From positions 85,727 through 149,726 of the forward strand of contig DATY01000029.1 of the NCBI GenBank assembly GCA_002504905.1: DNA of 64,000 nt. The letters run 5' to 3'. Below are positions 9,205 through 18,471 of the stretch, in pieces. Both the position numbers and the translations under genes were made by a program. This DNA comes from Euryarchaeota archaeon UBA605 (GTDB lineage: Archaea; Thermoplasmatota; Poseidoniia; Poseidoniales; Thalassarchaeaceae). The notes under the pieces were generated by a model that ran no database searches, was not told the DNA's origin, and saw only the letters and a list, made by a program, of their open reading frames with translations. The first letter of the stretch is position 1; each line of letters opens with the position of its first letter.

Positions 9205-10080
9205 CTATCTAAACATAGATTCAGTAGCCTTAATTGTATTTGTCATAAGCATTGCAATGGTCATTGGACCTACTCCTCCAGGCACTGGAGTAATGTGACC
9301 TGCAACATTAAAAGCGCCTGAATCTACATCACCAGCTAATCTATATCCACTTTTCCTAGAAGAATCTTGTATACGATTAATTCCTACATCTATTACAGTA
9401 GCACCTGGCTTTATCCAATCAGACTTTACAAACTCAGGCCTACCTATTGCAGCAACTACCAAATCTGCCTCTCTACAGATATCAGGAAGATTTTTTGTTC
9501 TTGAATGAGCGATTGTTACTGTTGCATCGATTCCTCTTTGGGCGAGAAGAATTGACATTGGCATACCTACGATTCTGGATCGACCAATGACCAGAGCATT
9601 TTTTCCAGATAAATCAATATTTGAAAGTTCCAAAATCTTCATTATTCCAGCAGGAGTACATGGTAAAAGACCCGAAGAGTCACCTTGAACTAATCTACCT
9701 AGATTCATCTTATGAAATCCATCTACATCTTTTTCAGGTAAAATTGCATCTGTAATCATTGATTCATTAATTCCTTCCGGAAGAGGACTTTGAACCAAGA
9801 TTCCATGCACTGAATTATCAGAATTGAGCTTATGAATTATAGCTAAAATTTCTTCCTCTGATATTTCACCATCTAAGTCAATTCTAGTACTTTTGATACC
9901 ACATCTTTCACAAGCCATCTCTTTGTTCCTAACATAAACATGGCTGGCTGGATCATCCCCAACAATAACTACTGCTAAATGAGGAAATATATCCCTACTT
10001 TGAAGATTAATTATTTGATTATGGAGTTGTTCTTCTATCATACGGCCTATTTTTTTTCCGTCTAAAACCGTCGCGGACAT
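9205..10080 (-). CDS. folD: Bifunctional methylenetetrahydrofolate dehydrogenase/cyclohydrolase
   Basis: A 291-residue FolD that interconverts methylene-, methenyl- and formyl-tetrahydrofolate with NAD(P). Start MSATVLDGKKIG at 10080 is chosen because the longer frame runs into tRNA-Thr. Visible motifs: VGDDPASHVYVRNKEMACE, VHGILVQSPLPEGI, PEKDVDGFH, the NADP loop VIGRSRIVGMPMSILL, and the C-terminal VPGGVGPMTIAMLM. It lies 68 bases downstream of tRNA-Thr on the same strand and may be read through from it. Formyl-THF made here would serve purine synthesis (purC next door, purF at 48 kb). Confidence 0.96.
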   Translation of the reverse strand: MSATVLDGKKIGRMIEEQLHNQIINLQSRDIFPHLAVVIVGDDPASHVYVRNKEMACERCGIKSTRIDLDGEISEEEILAIIHKLNSDNSVHGILVQSPLPEGINESMITDAILPEKDVDGFHKMNLGRLVQGDSSGLLPCTPAGIMKILELSNIDLSGKNALVIGRSRIVGMPMSILLAQRGIDATVTIAHSRTKNLPDICREADLVVAAIGRPEFVKSDWIKPGATVIDVGINRIQDSSRKSGYRLAGDVDSGAFNVAGHITPVPGGVGPMTIAMLMTNTIKATESMFR

Positions 10081-10148
10081 AATCGATTCGGAAGGCTCTA
10101 TACTCTTCACGTTGACGGAAGAGAATCTTGCAGATGATGGATTGTTAT

Positions 10149-10225
<77 letters not shown>

Positions 10226-10319
10226 TTGAATCGCCGAGGACGTTTAACATTTGAACCCTACACCTTGTAATCATGAAATTATCCGGTGAATTGATGGGTA
10301 AAACCATCTACGCCAATAC

Positions 10320-10742
10320 ATGGAAAGAGAAGGGGGTGATTATCCTCAACGGAGCTACATGAAATTAAATATCGTAATTTCTGGATGGTTGTGCATTTTA
10401 CTTGGAAGTTTACTATTATTTTCCTCAGGAGAATCCTCACTCATTCTATCTATTGCAGCACCAATTTCTGTATTGGGACTAGTTCTACTAATTCTTGGTT
10501 TAATGTACAAGGATGAAAATAGTGTTAATAGTGAAGAAATTTTATCATGGGAACCTGATAAAACTCAAATGCCTGAATCTGGGAGAGTGATGTACAGAAT
10601 AGATACTACGCTAATTGAACCTATTAGAACTTCAATATTATGTGGGAAATGTGGTAACATCTATTGGGAAGAGGGGGTTAAACCGAAGAGTTTTGATTGC
10701 CCAGATTGTCTAATCACACTTTGGTATGAAGAAGAAGAATGA
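10320..10742 (+). CDS. Small membrane protein with C-terminal zinc ribbon
   Basis: A 140-residue protein. Two hydrophobic helices (about residues 16-36 and 42-62: ISGWLCILLGSLLLF and LSIAAPISVLGLVLLILGL) are followed by an acidic linker and a cytosolic zinc ribbon with CGKC and CPDC pairs near residues 108-130. The end is very acidic (YEEEE). The start could be the ATG at 10320 or the one at 10359, just before the first helix. Function is unknown; it lies 59 bases upstream of pheS, which has its own ribosome binding site. Confidence 0.7.
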   Translation: MEREGGDYPQRSYMKLNIVISGWLCILLGSLLLFSSGESSLILSIAAPISVLGLVLLILGLMYKDENSVNSEEILSWEPDKTQMPESGRVMYRIDTTLIEPIRTSILCGKCGNIYWEEGVKPKSFDCPDCLITLWYEEEE

Positions 10743-10801
10743 TTACTACTTTAAGCAACCATCAAGAGTAATCACTCTTTCGATGTTTAAGGAGGGGACC
10801 T

Positions 10802-12295
10802 ATGACACTAGGAAATAATGAGAAAAAAATGCTACGTTGTATGCGTTCTAAAGAAAATCATATTTGGACTCTTGAAGAGATATTAGAAATCACAAAATGG
10901 AAAGATCAAGTTCACGTTGCTGGTGCTGGAAAATCACTAGATGAACACGAATTTGTAGAAACTACTGAGAGACATTTGAAATTTATTACTCTGGGTTCAG
11001 AAGGACTTAATGCCTTGGAAAATGAGTTACTTGAGAAAAGAATTTGGGAGTGGATACTTTCACAAAAAGAAAAAAATAGGACAATGAATGAATTATTCAA
11101 AGCAGGTTTTGAGAGACATGAAGCTGGGCCCGGGATAGGACTGTTGAAATCAATAGGGGTATCTATTGAAAAAGGAATTTTTACTTTTGTTAACGAAGAA
11201 GAAATTACAATAAAAATTTCTGAACGGGTTGATTTTATTAAAAAAATATCTATGGGAAAATTAGATTACAATGATTTAGATAAAGGATTAATTGAACATT
11301 TTTCTGGCAGAAAGAATTTGATTAATATCGAAGAAAATATTTTAAGAGAATGGAAACTTACCGAAAAAGGGATTAATATTTCTGAAAATGAGTTAGAAGA
11401 AGTTCAACTAATTGGAGAGATTACCCCAGAATTTTTACAAAATGAAGGTTGGAAAAACGCATCATACAAAGAATTTGATATCAATGCAGAAACTCCCATT
11501 CCTGTCGGAGGAAGACCACATCCAATGCAATCTCTAATTGAAAGGATAAGGTCGGTTTTCTTAGAGATGGGTTTCTCAGAAATAGAAGGAAATTATGTTC
11601 AATCAGCAGGTTGGAATATGGATGCTCTTTTTATTCCTCAATCACATCCAGCAAGAACTATGCAAGATACTTTCTATCTTGATGAGCCAGAAAAAATAGA
11701 TATTCCTGAGGAAATGTTAGAATTATGGGCATCAGTTCATGAAAATGGGCACGATACTGGAAGTTTAGGTTGGGGTTCAAAATTTGATAAAGAAGAGGCG
11801 AAAAAAGGACTATTAAGAACTCATACAACTGTTAATACTGTGAAATATATCGCGGAAAATCCAGTGAGCCCCTCACGTGTATTTGGAATTGGAAGAGTAT
11901 TCAGGCAAGAAACAATCGACAGAACGCATTTACCCGAATTTCATCAAATCGAAGGAATAATTCATGAGCCGAATGCGAGTCTACCAATGTTAATCTCAAC
12001 TTTGAAAACATTCTATTCAAAAATGGGCTATCCTAATGTAAGAGTTAGGCCAGCATATTTCCCATACACTGAACCAAGTGTGGAAGTAGAGGTATATTGG
12101 AGAGGTAAATGGTTAGAATTGGGTGGTGCTGGAATTTTTAGACCAGAAGTAACAGAACCTCTTGGTAGCGAATGGCCTGTTTGCGCCTGGGGAATGGGCC
12201 TGGAAAGGTTAGCTATGCTAGTTCTGGAGTTAGACGATATTCGTGAACTTTACCAACCCGACTTAGAGCGATTAAGTCGAATGCCAATTCTTTGA
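10802..12295 (+). CDS. pheS: Phenylalanyl-tRNA synthetase alpha subunit
   Basis: A 497-residue catalytic subunit of archaeal/eukaryotic-type PheRS. The N-terminal third carries winged-helix-like DNA/tRNA-binding modules (TLEEILEITKW, GSEGLNALENELLEKRIWEWI). The class II catalytic core starts at GGRPHPMQSLIERIRSVF; motif 2 is RVFRQETIDRTHLPEFHQIEG and motif 3 is WGMGLERLAML. A strong Shine-Dalgarno (AAGGAGGGG) precedes the ATG. The beta-subunit gene pheT is not adjacent and not seen in the window. The last 83 bases overlap the 3' end of the convergent hydrolase gene. Confidence 0.96.
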   Translation: MTLGNNEKKMLRCMRSKENHIWTLEEILEITKWKDQVHVAGAGKSLDEHEFVETTERHLKFITLGSEGLNALENELLEKRIWEWILSQKEKNRTMNELFKAGFERHEAGPGIGLLKSIGVSIEKGIFTFVNEEEITIKISERVDFIKKISMGKLDYNDLDKGLIEHFSGRKNLINIEENILREWKLTEKGINISENELEEVQLIGEITPEFLQNEGWKNASYKEFDINAETPIPVGGRPHPMQSLIERIRSVFLEMGFSEIEGNYVQSAGWNMDALFIPQSHPARTMQDTFYLDEPEKIDIPEEMLELWASVHENGHDTGSLGWGSKFDKEEAKKGLLRTHTTVNTVKYIAENPVSPSRVFGIGRVFRQETIDRTHLPEFHQIEGIIHEPNASLPMLISTLKTFYSKMGYPNVRVRPAYFPYTEPSVEVEVYWRGKWLELGGAGIFRPEVTEPLGSEWPVCAWGMGLERLAMLVLELDDIRELYQPDLERLSRMPIL

Positions 12296-13940
12296 AGAAA
12301 AATCTTGTTCTGAAAATTAAGATTAACATAGAGAAAATAATAATTCCACTACTTGGAGGATTTGATTTCCAAGGAATTGTAACTAAGTTATTTTCAATAG
12401 ACTGTTCTTCATTCCCATTTGGATCCCCATAATTACAAGATTCATCATCTAAATCCGCTTCTTGATCGAAGTTAGATGCACTAGGATCTGTACAACCATA
12501 TTTAATTCCCTCAAGGAAAAATGATACGACATTATCAAACTCTCTATCCGATGAATAAGGAAGATGATGTCCCGCATCACCAACTAAATGTGTCACATTA
12601 GAAAATACATTCACTAATTCTGTGGAACCGTATCCAAACCAATCGTCACCCTCGCCTTCAAAAACCAGTGCTGGTGAATCAAAAGGTGCCTCAACTTCAA
12701 TTGTTTGATTAACTCCTTGATGTCCGGTTTCAAGATAACCATTAAACAAGATTACTTTTTCAAATTGAACATCAGAATATGCAAGATAGATTACTGACAT
12801 TGCGGCACCCTGTGAATAACCAAGAATTCCATAAAATGGACCGTTACTATCAATGAAATTATCTAAGTAAGTTATCGATGTATCTGCCCACATTGGGTCA
12901 TCGGTTCCTTGCTCTTTACCGTCAGGCGGATCGCGGACCCAGACTCCACCATCTTCAGGAGCTTCGGCAAAAATAAACTCGAAATCAGGAAGAGCTTCCA
13001 TCAAATCTTGCATACCTGGTTGAGATTCAAAATCAGATACGCTTTCTCCACCTCCGTGAAGACTGAGAATCTTCAATCTGGTTGGTTGATGATAACTACA
13101 TGAGCCATCATCTTCTGTAGCAGCAATATCAAAATTATTAGCTGTTGAATCAGTACATCCGAATACTTCTTCTTGACTGTAGGTGCAAGTACCGTCATCT
13201 TCTGTAGCAGCACTATCAAAATTATTGGCTGTTGAATCAGTACATCCTAATACAGAGTCAATAATATTGATATTTATAATTTCAAGGTCAGAAGAAATTT
13301 CCCAAGTACCACATTCCCCCAGTATTGAGATAGATACATTGGACTCAATTATGGAAGGACCCCAAGAAAATGTCCCACTTTCTGAAAATGGTAATTTGAG
13401 GCTGAATTGATTAACATCTCCATCTGACCAAACTAAATCGCATGTTCCAAGATTTGGATGAACCAATGTACCATTTATTGTAACTGATTCTCCTTCAGAA
13501 ATACTCAATTCGTTATTTTCTAATATCATAATTGTAGGGTCTTCATAGGGATAATGTATTGAAAATGTGGATGAAAGTCTTGATTCTTGGCCTAAAGAAT
13601 CGGTAACAACTATCTTGAAAGAATGAGAACCAACACCAGTCTCAGAAATATCTACAACAATTACTCCTGTACTATTCGGTTCAATATTCAAAGGAGAACC
13701 GTCCAGAGTCGCTTCAATTTGTAGAGATGACATGTCTTCATCACTTACTGAAACATAGAGGGAATCTAAACTTCCAATCAAGATACTATCAGGAATCTCA
13801 GAATCAATTACAGGAGCAAGATTAACACCATCCGATTCAAAGTCATAGAAAAGTCCTCCAACTAAAACACTACCAATCATTAATCCGGCTAAGAAAAGGG
13901 ATCTTGCGGCTCCTTCATCATCATTCTTCGAACCTCTCAT
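12213..13940 (-). CDS. Anchored extracellular alpha/beta hydrolase with Cys-rich repeats
   Basis: About 575 residues from the ATG at 13940 (the frame extends to 13979). An N-terminal hydrophobic segment (FLAGLMIGSVLVGGLFY) precedes Ig-like beta domains. Two tandem copies of a Cys repeat follow (GCTDSTANNFD.AATEDDG.C.Y), with a third near the C-terminus (GCTDPSASNFDQEADLDDESC). Between them is a serine hydrolase domain of FSH1/carboxylesterase type: LHGGGES, nucleophile elbow LGYSQGAAMS near residue 370, and GHHLP as the likely His. A second hydrophobic stretch (IIIFSMLILIF) lies close to the C-terminus. The final residues are read from DNA antisense to pheS. Substrate unknown. Confidence 0.85.
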   Translation of the reverse strand: MRGSKNDDEGAARSLFLAGLMIGSVLVGGLFYDFESDGVNLAPVIDSEIPDSILIGSLDSLYVSVSDEDMSSLQIEATLDGSPLNIEPNSTGVIVVDISETGVGSHSFKIVVTDSLGQESRLSSTFSIHYPYEDPTIMILENNELSISEGESVTINGTLVHPNLGTCDLVWSDGDVNQFSLKLPFSESGTFSWGPSIIESNVSISILGECGTWEISSDLEIININIIDSVLGCTDSTANNFDSAATEDDGTCTYSQEEVFGCTDSTANNFDIAATEDDGSCSYHQPTRLKILSLHGGGESVSDFESQPGMQDLMEALPDFEFIFAEAPEDGGVWVRDPPDGKEQGTDDPMWADTSITYLDNFIDSNGPFYGILGYSQGAAMSVIYLAYSDVQFEKVILFNGYLETGHQGVNQTIEVEAPFDSPALVFEGEGDDWFGYGSTELVNVFSNVTHLVGDAGHHLPYSSDREFDNVVSFFLEGIKYGCTDPSASNFDQEADLDDESCNYGDPNGNEEQSIENNLVTIPWKSNPPSSGIIIFSMLILIFRTRFFFKELAFDLIALSRVGKVHEYRLTPELA

Positions 13941-14015
13941 GATATAGTGTGTTATCAGTTTGCTATTAAACAATAGCAATAATCAACTCAAGTAAAATTA
14001 GTTATATACGTATTT

Positions 14016-15137
14016 TTATTCGGAAGAAAGAGCTTTGATATCAAGAAGAAACTCTTGAACATCCCAGTTAATTCCAGTCCAAGCAACTCTCTTCCTAGTT
14101 TCTTTATCAAGAATAAACGTGACTGTAGAATGACCAACTCCGTACTCACCTAAAGATACTTCATGAGGATTAATTGAGTCTGAAGAGTTTCTATCTTCTG
14201 TTCCAATAACCATACATCCTAGCCAATTTCCATCGGGTCTTTCATATCCTTCGTCACACATACAATGTGCACTAGAACCTGATCCCATAATCCATCCCTT
14301 TCCATTACAGTCAACTCCTGGTGAAAGACTTGATAGATTGGAATTACTGGAAACCCATGCCAAATGAGTATTTATCTCAACGTCAATAGAAGAAATATTC
14401 TGAGATTCTGAGAGGGACCAAGTTTGATTGAGATTGTCCCAATAATGAAGTAACCATGACCAACTAGAGTTAGTTGTCCAGTCTCCAATAGTTCCTTCAT
14501 TATGAGTTAAATTATAAGTAATATTTGCATTATTGAATACATAGTCTGCAAAATCATCTCCATCAATGTAGCATCTATTTTCAGATATCTCGCCGCGACA
14601 AGGAGTATCAATAACTGTGGAGGAATTATCAGGATAAAGGATTGAAAATCTATTGGTAGATTCATCCGGAGGCTGACTGGCTTCAATATGGTCATTATCA
14701 ACAACAATATTCCAACTGTTCCAGACATTTACTAGAGTGGAGGGGTTTTCCGCTGAAAGGTGGTCCCATTCGTACCCATTTGCCTCAGTCCATTGAGCAA
14801 ATCTTTCCACTGTATCCCTCGCAGGATCAATAGTAATTGATAAAATTTCAACATCATCGGAATACTCACCTAAGTTTTCGTGTACCCAAGCCAAATTAGC
14901 TGAAATTGCAAGACAAATATCTGGACAAGATGTATAAATGAAAGCGACTACTACTACCTTACCGTAATAATCAGAAAGCGTAACTGATTCACCGTCCTGA
15001 TTCAATAATGTGAAATCAGGTGCATCTGGGGGGTTTTTGTATTCTGTACCATACAATTCTAAATTATTTGTTGACTGTAAACAACCAGAGAAAAATAAAC
15101 ATGATGCAATTAGAATAACAAGTATCTTTTTCATCAA
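14016..15137 (-). CDS. SCO1/SenC-family lipoprotein with Cys-rich insertion
   Basis: A 373-residue thioredoxin-fold protein of the SCO family, which delivers copper to cytochrome oxidase CuA or acts as a thiol redox protein. Lipobox LFFSGC places the lipidated Cys at residue 19. The copper-binding CxxxC is SCPDIC (Cys71, Cys75) and the distal His is in GHSTVTFILD near the end. Between them is an insertion of roughly 190 residues with many N-glycosylation sequons and an EGF-like Cys cluster (AHCMCDEGYERPDG). Typical SCO proteins are about 200 residues, so the insertion is unusual. It lies 9 bases downstream of a second SCO gene. Confidence 0.9.
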   Translation of the reverse strand: MMKKILVILIASCLFFSGCLQSTNNLELYGTEYKNPPDAPDFTLLNQDGESVTLSDYYGKVVVVAFIYTSCPDICLAISANLAWVHENLGEYSDDVEILSITIDPARDTVERFAQWTEANGYEWDHLSAENPSTLVNVWNSWNIVVDNDHIEASQPPDESTNRFSILYPDNSSTVIDTPCRGEISENRCYIDGDDFADYVFNNANITYNLTHNEGTIGDWTTNSSWSWLLHYWDNLNQTWSLSESQNISSIDVEINTHLAWVSSNSNLSSLSPGVDCNGKGWIMGSGSSAHCMCDEGYERPDGNWLGCMVIGTEDRNSSDSINPHEVSLGEYGVGHSTVTFILDKETRKRVAWTGINWDVQEFLLDIKALSSE

Positions 15138-15146
15138 AACACCACT

Positions 15147-15875
15147 TTATTCATCTAATAGTAATTTAATATCTTCAAGAACTAGTTCTGCATTCCAGGC
15201 ATTATCTGCCCACCAAACTCGCTGATTCATTTCTCTATCAACGATTATTGTCCCCGTAGTATGATCTACCCAATAGCTAAGTGGATGATGCATGGTTTGT
15301 ACCTGGCTAGGTTCTTTTTGAGATTCACTACAACCTTCATTATCTACTTCTTCACCAGCAGTAGTATTTGCACATGTATCAAATCCATCTGCAACTCCAT
15401 CACCGTCTAAGTCTGAATCATAAGTTGCTAGACCTACCTCGAAATTTCTCCAAACTGGTTCAATTACCTCCAATTCTCCGGTTAGATGGGGCCAATCTAA
15501 TCCTCTAGCATTTGAATAGTTATCCAGAACAGATGAATTATCAGTCCAAGGATCTACTGTAACGGTTAGAATCTGCACCTCAGTTCGATAAAGGTCACCT
15601 AGCAATTGAGCAACATAAGCTAAATTGGCACTGACTACTGGACAAACATCCGGACAACGAGTGAAAAGGAATGCCACAACAACAACATCTCCTTCATAAT
15701 CATAGAAATTAAAATCATTACCTTCTTCATCTGTTAAGGTGAAATCTTCGGCAGGAATTGAAGGAGAAATATCTTCGCCATAGAAAATATCTACTTCTTG
15801 ATTACCTATACAACCAGAAGTGACAAAACATAGAGCCATTAAAATTGCAAACAAATTTCTCGACATTTTAGCCAT
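15147..15875 (-). CDS. SCO1/SenC-family lipoprotein
   Basis: A 242-residue SCO protein. Lipobox VTSGC gives lipidated Cys22; the CxxxC is RCPDVC (Cys74, Cys78), and the conserved His is in YWVDHTTGTIIVD. A thrombospondin-3-like calcium loop (DSDLDGDGVADGFDTC) with extra Cys is inserted before the final strands. Expected role: copper insertion or thiol redox chemistry outside the membrane. It sits between the cupredoxin-like gene and the longer SCO gene with gaps of 16 and 9 bases, so all are probably one transcript. Confidence 0.92.
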   Translation of the reverse strand: MAKMSRNLFAILMALCFVTSGCIGNQEVDIFYGEDISPSIPAEDFTLTDEEGNDFNFYDYEGDVVVVAFLFTRCPDVCPVVSANLAYVAQLLGDLYRTEVQILTVTVDPWTDNSSVLDNYSNARGLDWPHLTGELEVIEPVWRNFEVGLATYDSDLDGDGVADGFDTCANTTAGEEVDNEGCSESQKEPSQVQTMHHPLSYWVDHTTGTIIVDREMNQRVWWADNAWNAELVLEDIKLLLDE

Positions 15876-15891
15876 TACTCCCGTATATCCT

Positions 15892-16434
15892 CTATGTCCG
15901 TCCCTTTTTTACAATTCGACTGATTGCTGCTACAACAAAAAGAACTAATCCAACCCAAAGGAGTATCATATTTGATTCTGAAGAATTTGAAACTTCGTTA
16001 CCAGAATTACCGCTTGGCAATACGAAATTGGGAGTTGTTTCATTGTGATTATCTAGAATAATTGTGATATTTATGGTGTGCCAAAGTGAACCATTAGAGT
16101 ATACCAACGCTTGATAATTACCTGCGGACCAGTTCAGAGGGTCTAACCATAATTGGCATTCATCCTCATTTCCTGTACTATTGTAAGGTTGAGCAGTACA
16201 AGACCAATTATGAGTGGAATTTTTAGGATTCTCCATCTCAATTGTTCTTTCTAAGTCCATGACAACGTTGTTGAAAATTATACTATCATTTTGTGTTACT
16301 TGGGCATCATCTGGTTGGATTGAGCTATTTCTCATGATAAATTGGAACGTATTGGCACCGTGAGCATCAACTATTGGATTGATGAATAAAATAATGACAA
16401 AAACTACAATTGAAACATTTTTCATCGAACTCAC
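15892..16434 (-). CDS. Cupredoxin-like membrane-anchored protein
   Basis: A 180-residue exported protein. Signal peptide VFVIILFINPIVDA is followed directly by HGANTFQFIMRNSSIQPDDAQVTQ, which has the strand pattern of a plastocyanin-like domain. Two Cys (in NWSCTA and DECQLW) could form a disulfide. A C-terminal helix (MILLWVGLVLFVVAA) and KKGRT anchor it. The usual cupredoxin His after the FNN strand is not seen (it reads NNVVMDLERTIEME), so blue-copper binding is doubtful. It is related in layout to the 20236-20895 protein and lies inside the SCO/LVIVD operon. Confidence 0.75.
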   Translation of the reverse strand: MSSMKNVSIVVFVIILFINPIVDAHGANTFQFIMRNSSIQPDDAQVTQNDSIIFNNVVMDLERTIEMENPKNSTHNWSCTAQPYNSTGNEDECQLWLDPLNWSAGNYQALVYSNGSLWHTINITIILDNHNETTPNFVLPSGNSGNEVSNSSESNMILLWVGLVLFVVAAISRIVKKGRT

Positions 16435-16443
16435 CTAATCAAT

Positions 16444-18402
16444 TCATTCAGAATCCCATAGTGGTGGATAATCAAATCTTGGATCATAGTCTTCGTCAAA
16501 TTGAACAACATAGACTCCTGTGACCATATCTGAAACGAAAACGAATCCTCTAGGGTCATATTGTAATCCCCAATTAAATGGAATCATACAAGATGCCCAG
16601 CAATCCGCCATATCATACCCCATTTCAGTGGCTGGATCATCAATCCAAGGTGGACCGGCTGGAAGATAATAGCCAATGGTCTTAGTTTCGGCTAATTCTG
16701 AAATTGCTTGGAATCCTCTATCCGGCTCTGGAACTCCGTTTTCCCACACTATTTCATCCCAAATATCACCATGATCAGTTACCCAAGCTCCAGCATGATA
16801 GTGAGTGTAGTATACATGCCCTGATGGGCCAGTATCGCCATTATGCGGACTGAAAATATATCCACCAGGTATCCAATGCTGTGGATGTGAACCATTTCCT
16901 TTCATTCCCTCTCCAGGAAGCTTCCATTTTGAGACTAAGAAAGGTTCTGCAGGATCTGTTGTATCAATTGTCCATACGTAACCGGTATGATTCTCATTGG
17001 AACCGTATTCAGGAGCAATGTATGTGTAGTGTCTCCAGTTAACTCCATAGACTGGGTCTTCAAATCCAGTTCCACAGTTAGATGGCCAATTTTCTACAGG
17101 ATCGAATACACTTATTCCTGAACAAATTAAGTAATCATTTGGAACTGCATAATGGATGTTATCATTTCCTTGATTGGCGTCGAGCCATTCGTCAGCATCC
17201 ATATTTGCATGGCCACCACCTTCTGGACCATACCATCCATCATCAGCAGATGGGCAGCCCATCCAACGACCGACCTCAGGAGGCCAATTAATTCCTAAAG
17301 GATCTGGAACTTGAGGAGGAGTACTAACATCTACTAATCTCAAACCAGCACCCCAATAAGAAACTGCAAGTAATCTCTGCTGTGTTATAGGATGGACAAA
17401 GTAAACATTATCATGATTGAATATTGAACCACCACAGGTAGTGTATGGCTCTGGAGTGTAACCTCCCCAGCGAACTATTTCGCGATCAGAAGAATTTTCT
17501 TGTTCTTCATTTTGATTAGGATCCCACGAAGTAAAACCTCTTGGAACGTAAAATACTTGAGTTCCTTTGTAGAATGTACCACTACTACCCTCGACCATTT
17601 CTGGATAAGGATCTGCTCCGAAAAGGAACAAATGACAATCTGCTTCATCCCACTGATTGACTGGATCAAAAGTAGGGTTCCAATCGCAATAAATTGCCAA
17701 ATCTTGATTATGGAATCCTGCAGGAGGATTATTCCATTCTGCAACCTTCACCGGACTAGTTTTATCTCCAACATAAATCACATCCATTCGATTTGCTCCA
17801 CTATTAGCATCATCATCATTTGGAATAGGATCAAGTTCACTGTTTGTTAGTTCATGATTAACTAAAACCCAATTGTTATCTTTAGTGACCTTGATATCAA
17901 TCATTCTAGCTATTTCTGCATAATAAGTAGAAAGCATTTTTATGTTATTGGGATCACTAATATCGAGAATCTCAAATTGATTGTAACTTGAAACATAAGC
18001 GTAACATCCACCAGTTCCGTCAGCATATATTTCACAATCTTCCATGAAATTACCTTCAATTGTTATTTCAGAGTTATCTCCAGGAGTAGGGCCTACATTC
18101 TTGTATTCATCTGAGCAAGGTCTTCCTGCAACATTATCTAATTCAGCAGGAGGTTTTTCGTTTCCATCGCAATTAAGATTATGATAATCGATTAGTTTTG
18201 CATTGGCAGTGGATAATCTGTGAGCTAGCAGATCATTATGTGAGTGATTTTCATCTTCAATCTCTGTTACAGGATCAATCCATTCCACATTTGCGTCTTC
18301 ATCAGAGGAATCATCTCCAAGCATCGACATACACCCGGATAAGGGAGTTATTAGCATTAGAAAAACCATAAGAAACATTGGAAAATTAGAAATCCGTGAC
18401 AT
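16444..18402 (-). CDS. LVIVD-repeat lipoprotein (extracellular propeller)
   Basis: A 652-residue protein with lipobox LITPLSGC near residue 24 and an acidic linker. The body has LVIVD-type repeats (YNQFEILDISDPNNIKML, LRLVDVSTPPQVP, VWTIDTTDPAEPFLVSKW, read in pieces), as in choice-of-anchor/LVIVD propellers. His- and Asp-rich loops (GFHNQDLAIYCDW, FSPHNGDTGPSGHVYYTHYHAG) could bind metal. It is a paralogue of the next upstream gene, with matching end segments (GYYLPAG and GVYVVQFDEDYDP against GYHLPHG and GLYIVQLDIDKP). Function is unproven; the context suggests a role alongside the SCO proteins. Confidence 0.82.
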   Translation of the reverse strand: MSRISNFPMFLMVFLMLITPLSGCMSMLGDDSSDEDANVEWIDPVTEIEDENHSHNDLLAHRLSTANAKLIDYHNLNCDGNEKPPAELDNVAGRPCSDEYKNVGPTPGDNSEITIEGNFMEDCEIYADGTGGCYAYVSSYNQFEILDISDPNNIKMLSTYYAEIARMIDIKVTKDNNWVLVNHELTNSELDPIPNDDDANSGANRMDVIYVGDKTSPVKVAEWNNPPAGFHNQDLAIYCDWNPTFDPVNQWDEADCHLFLFGADPYPEMVEGSSGTFYKGTQVFYVPRGFTSWDPNQNEEQENSSDREIVRWGGYTPEPYTTCGGSIFNHDNVYFVHPITQQRLLAVSYWGAGLRLVDVSTPPQVPDPLGINWPPEVGRWMGCPSADDGWYGPEGGGHANMDADEWLDANQGNDNIHYAVPNDYLICSGISVFDPVENWPSNCGTGFEDPVYGVNWRHYTYIAPEYGSNENHTGYVWTIDTTDPAEPFLVSKWKLPGEGMKGNGSHPQHWIPGGYIFSPHNGDTGPSGHVYYTHYHAGAWVTDHGDIWDEIVWENGVPEPDRGFQAISELAETKTIGYYLPAGPPWIDDPATEMGYDMADCWASCMIPFNWGLQYDPRGFVFVSDMVTGVYVVQFDEDYDPRFDYPPLWDSE

Positions 18403-18471
18403 CGCAAAACCTCGTACTAATTATTTCACACAAACTTCTACTTGTGAATGCTGCGGTGGTGATGTTAGAAA

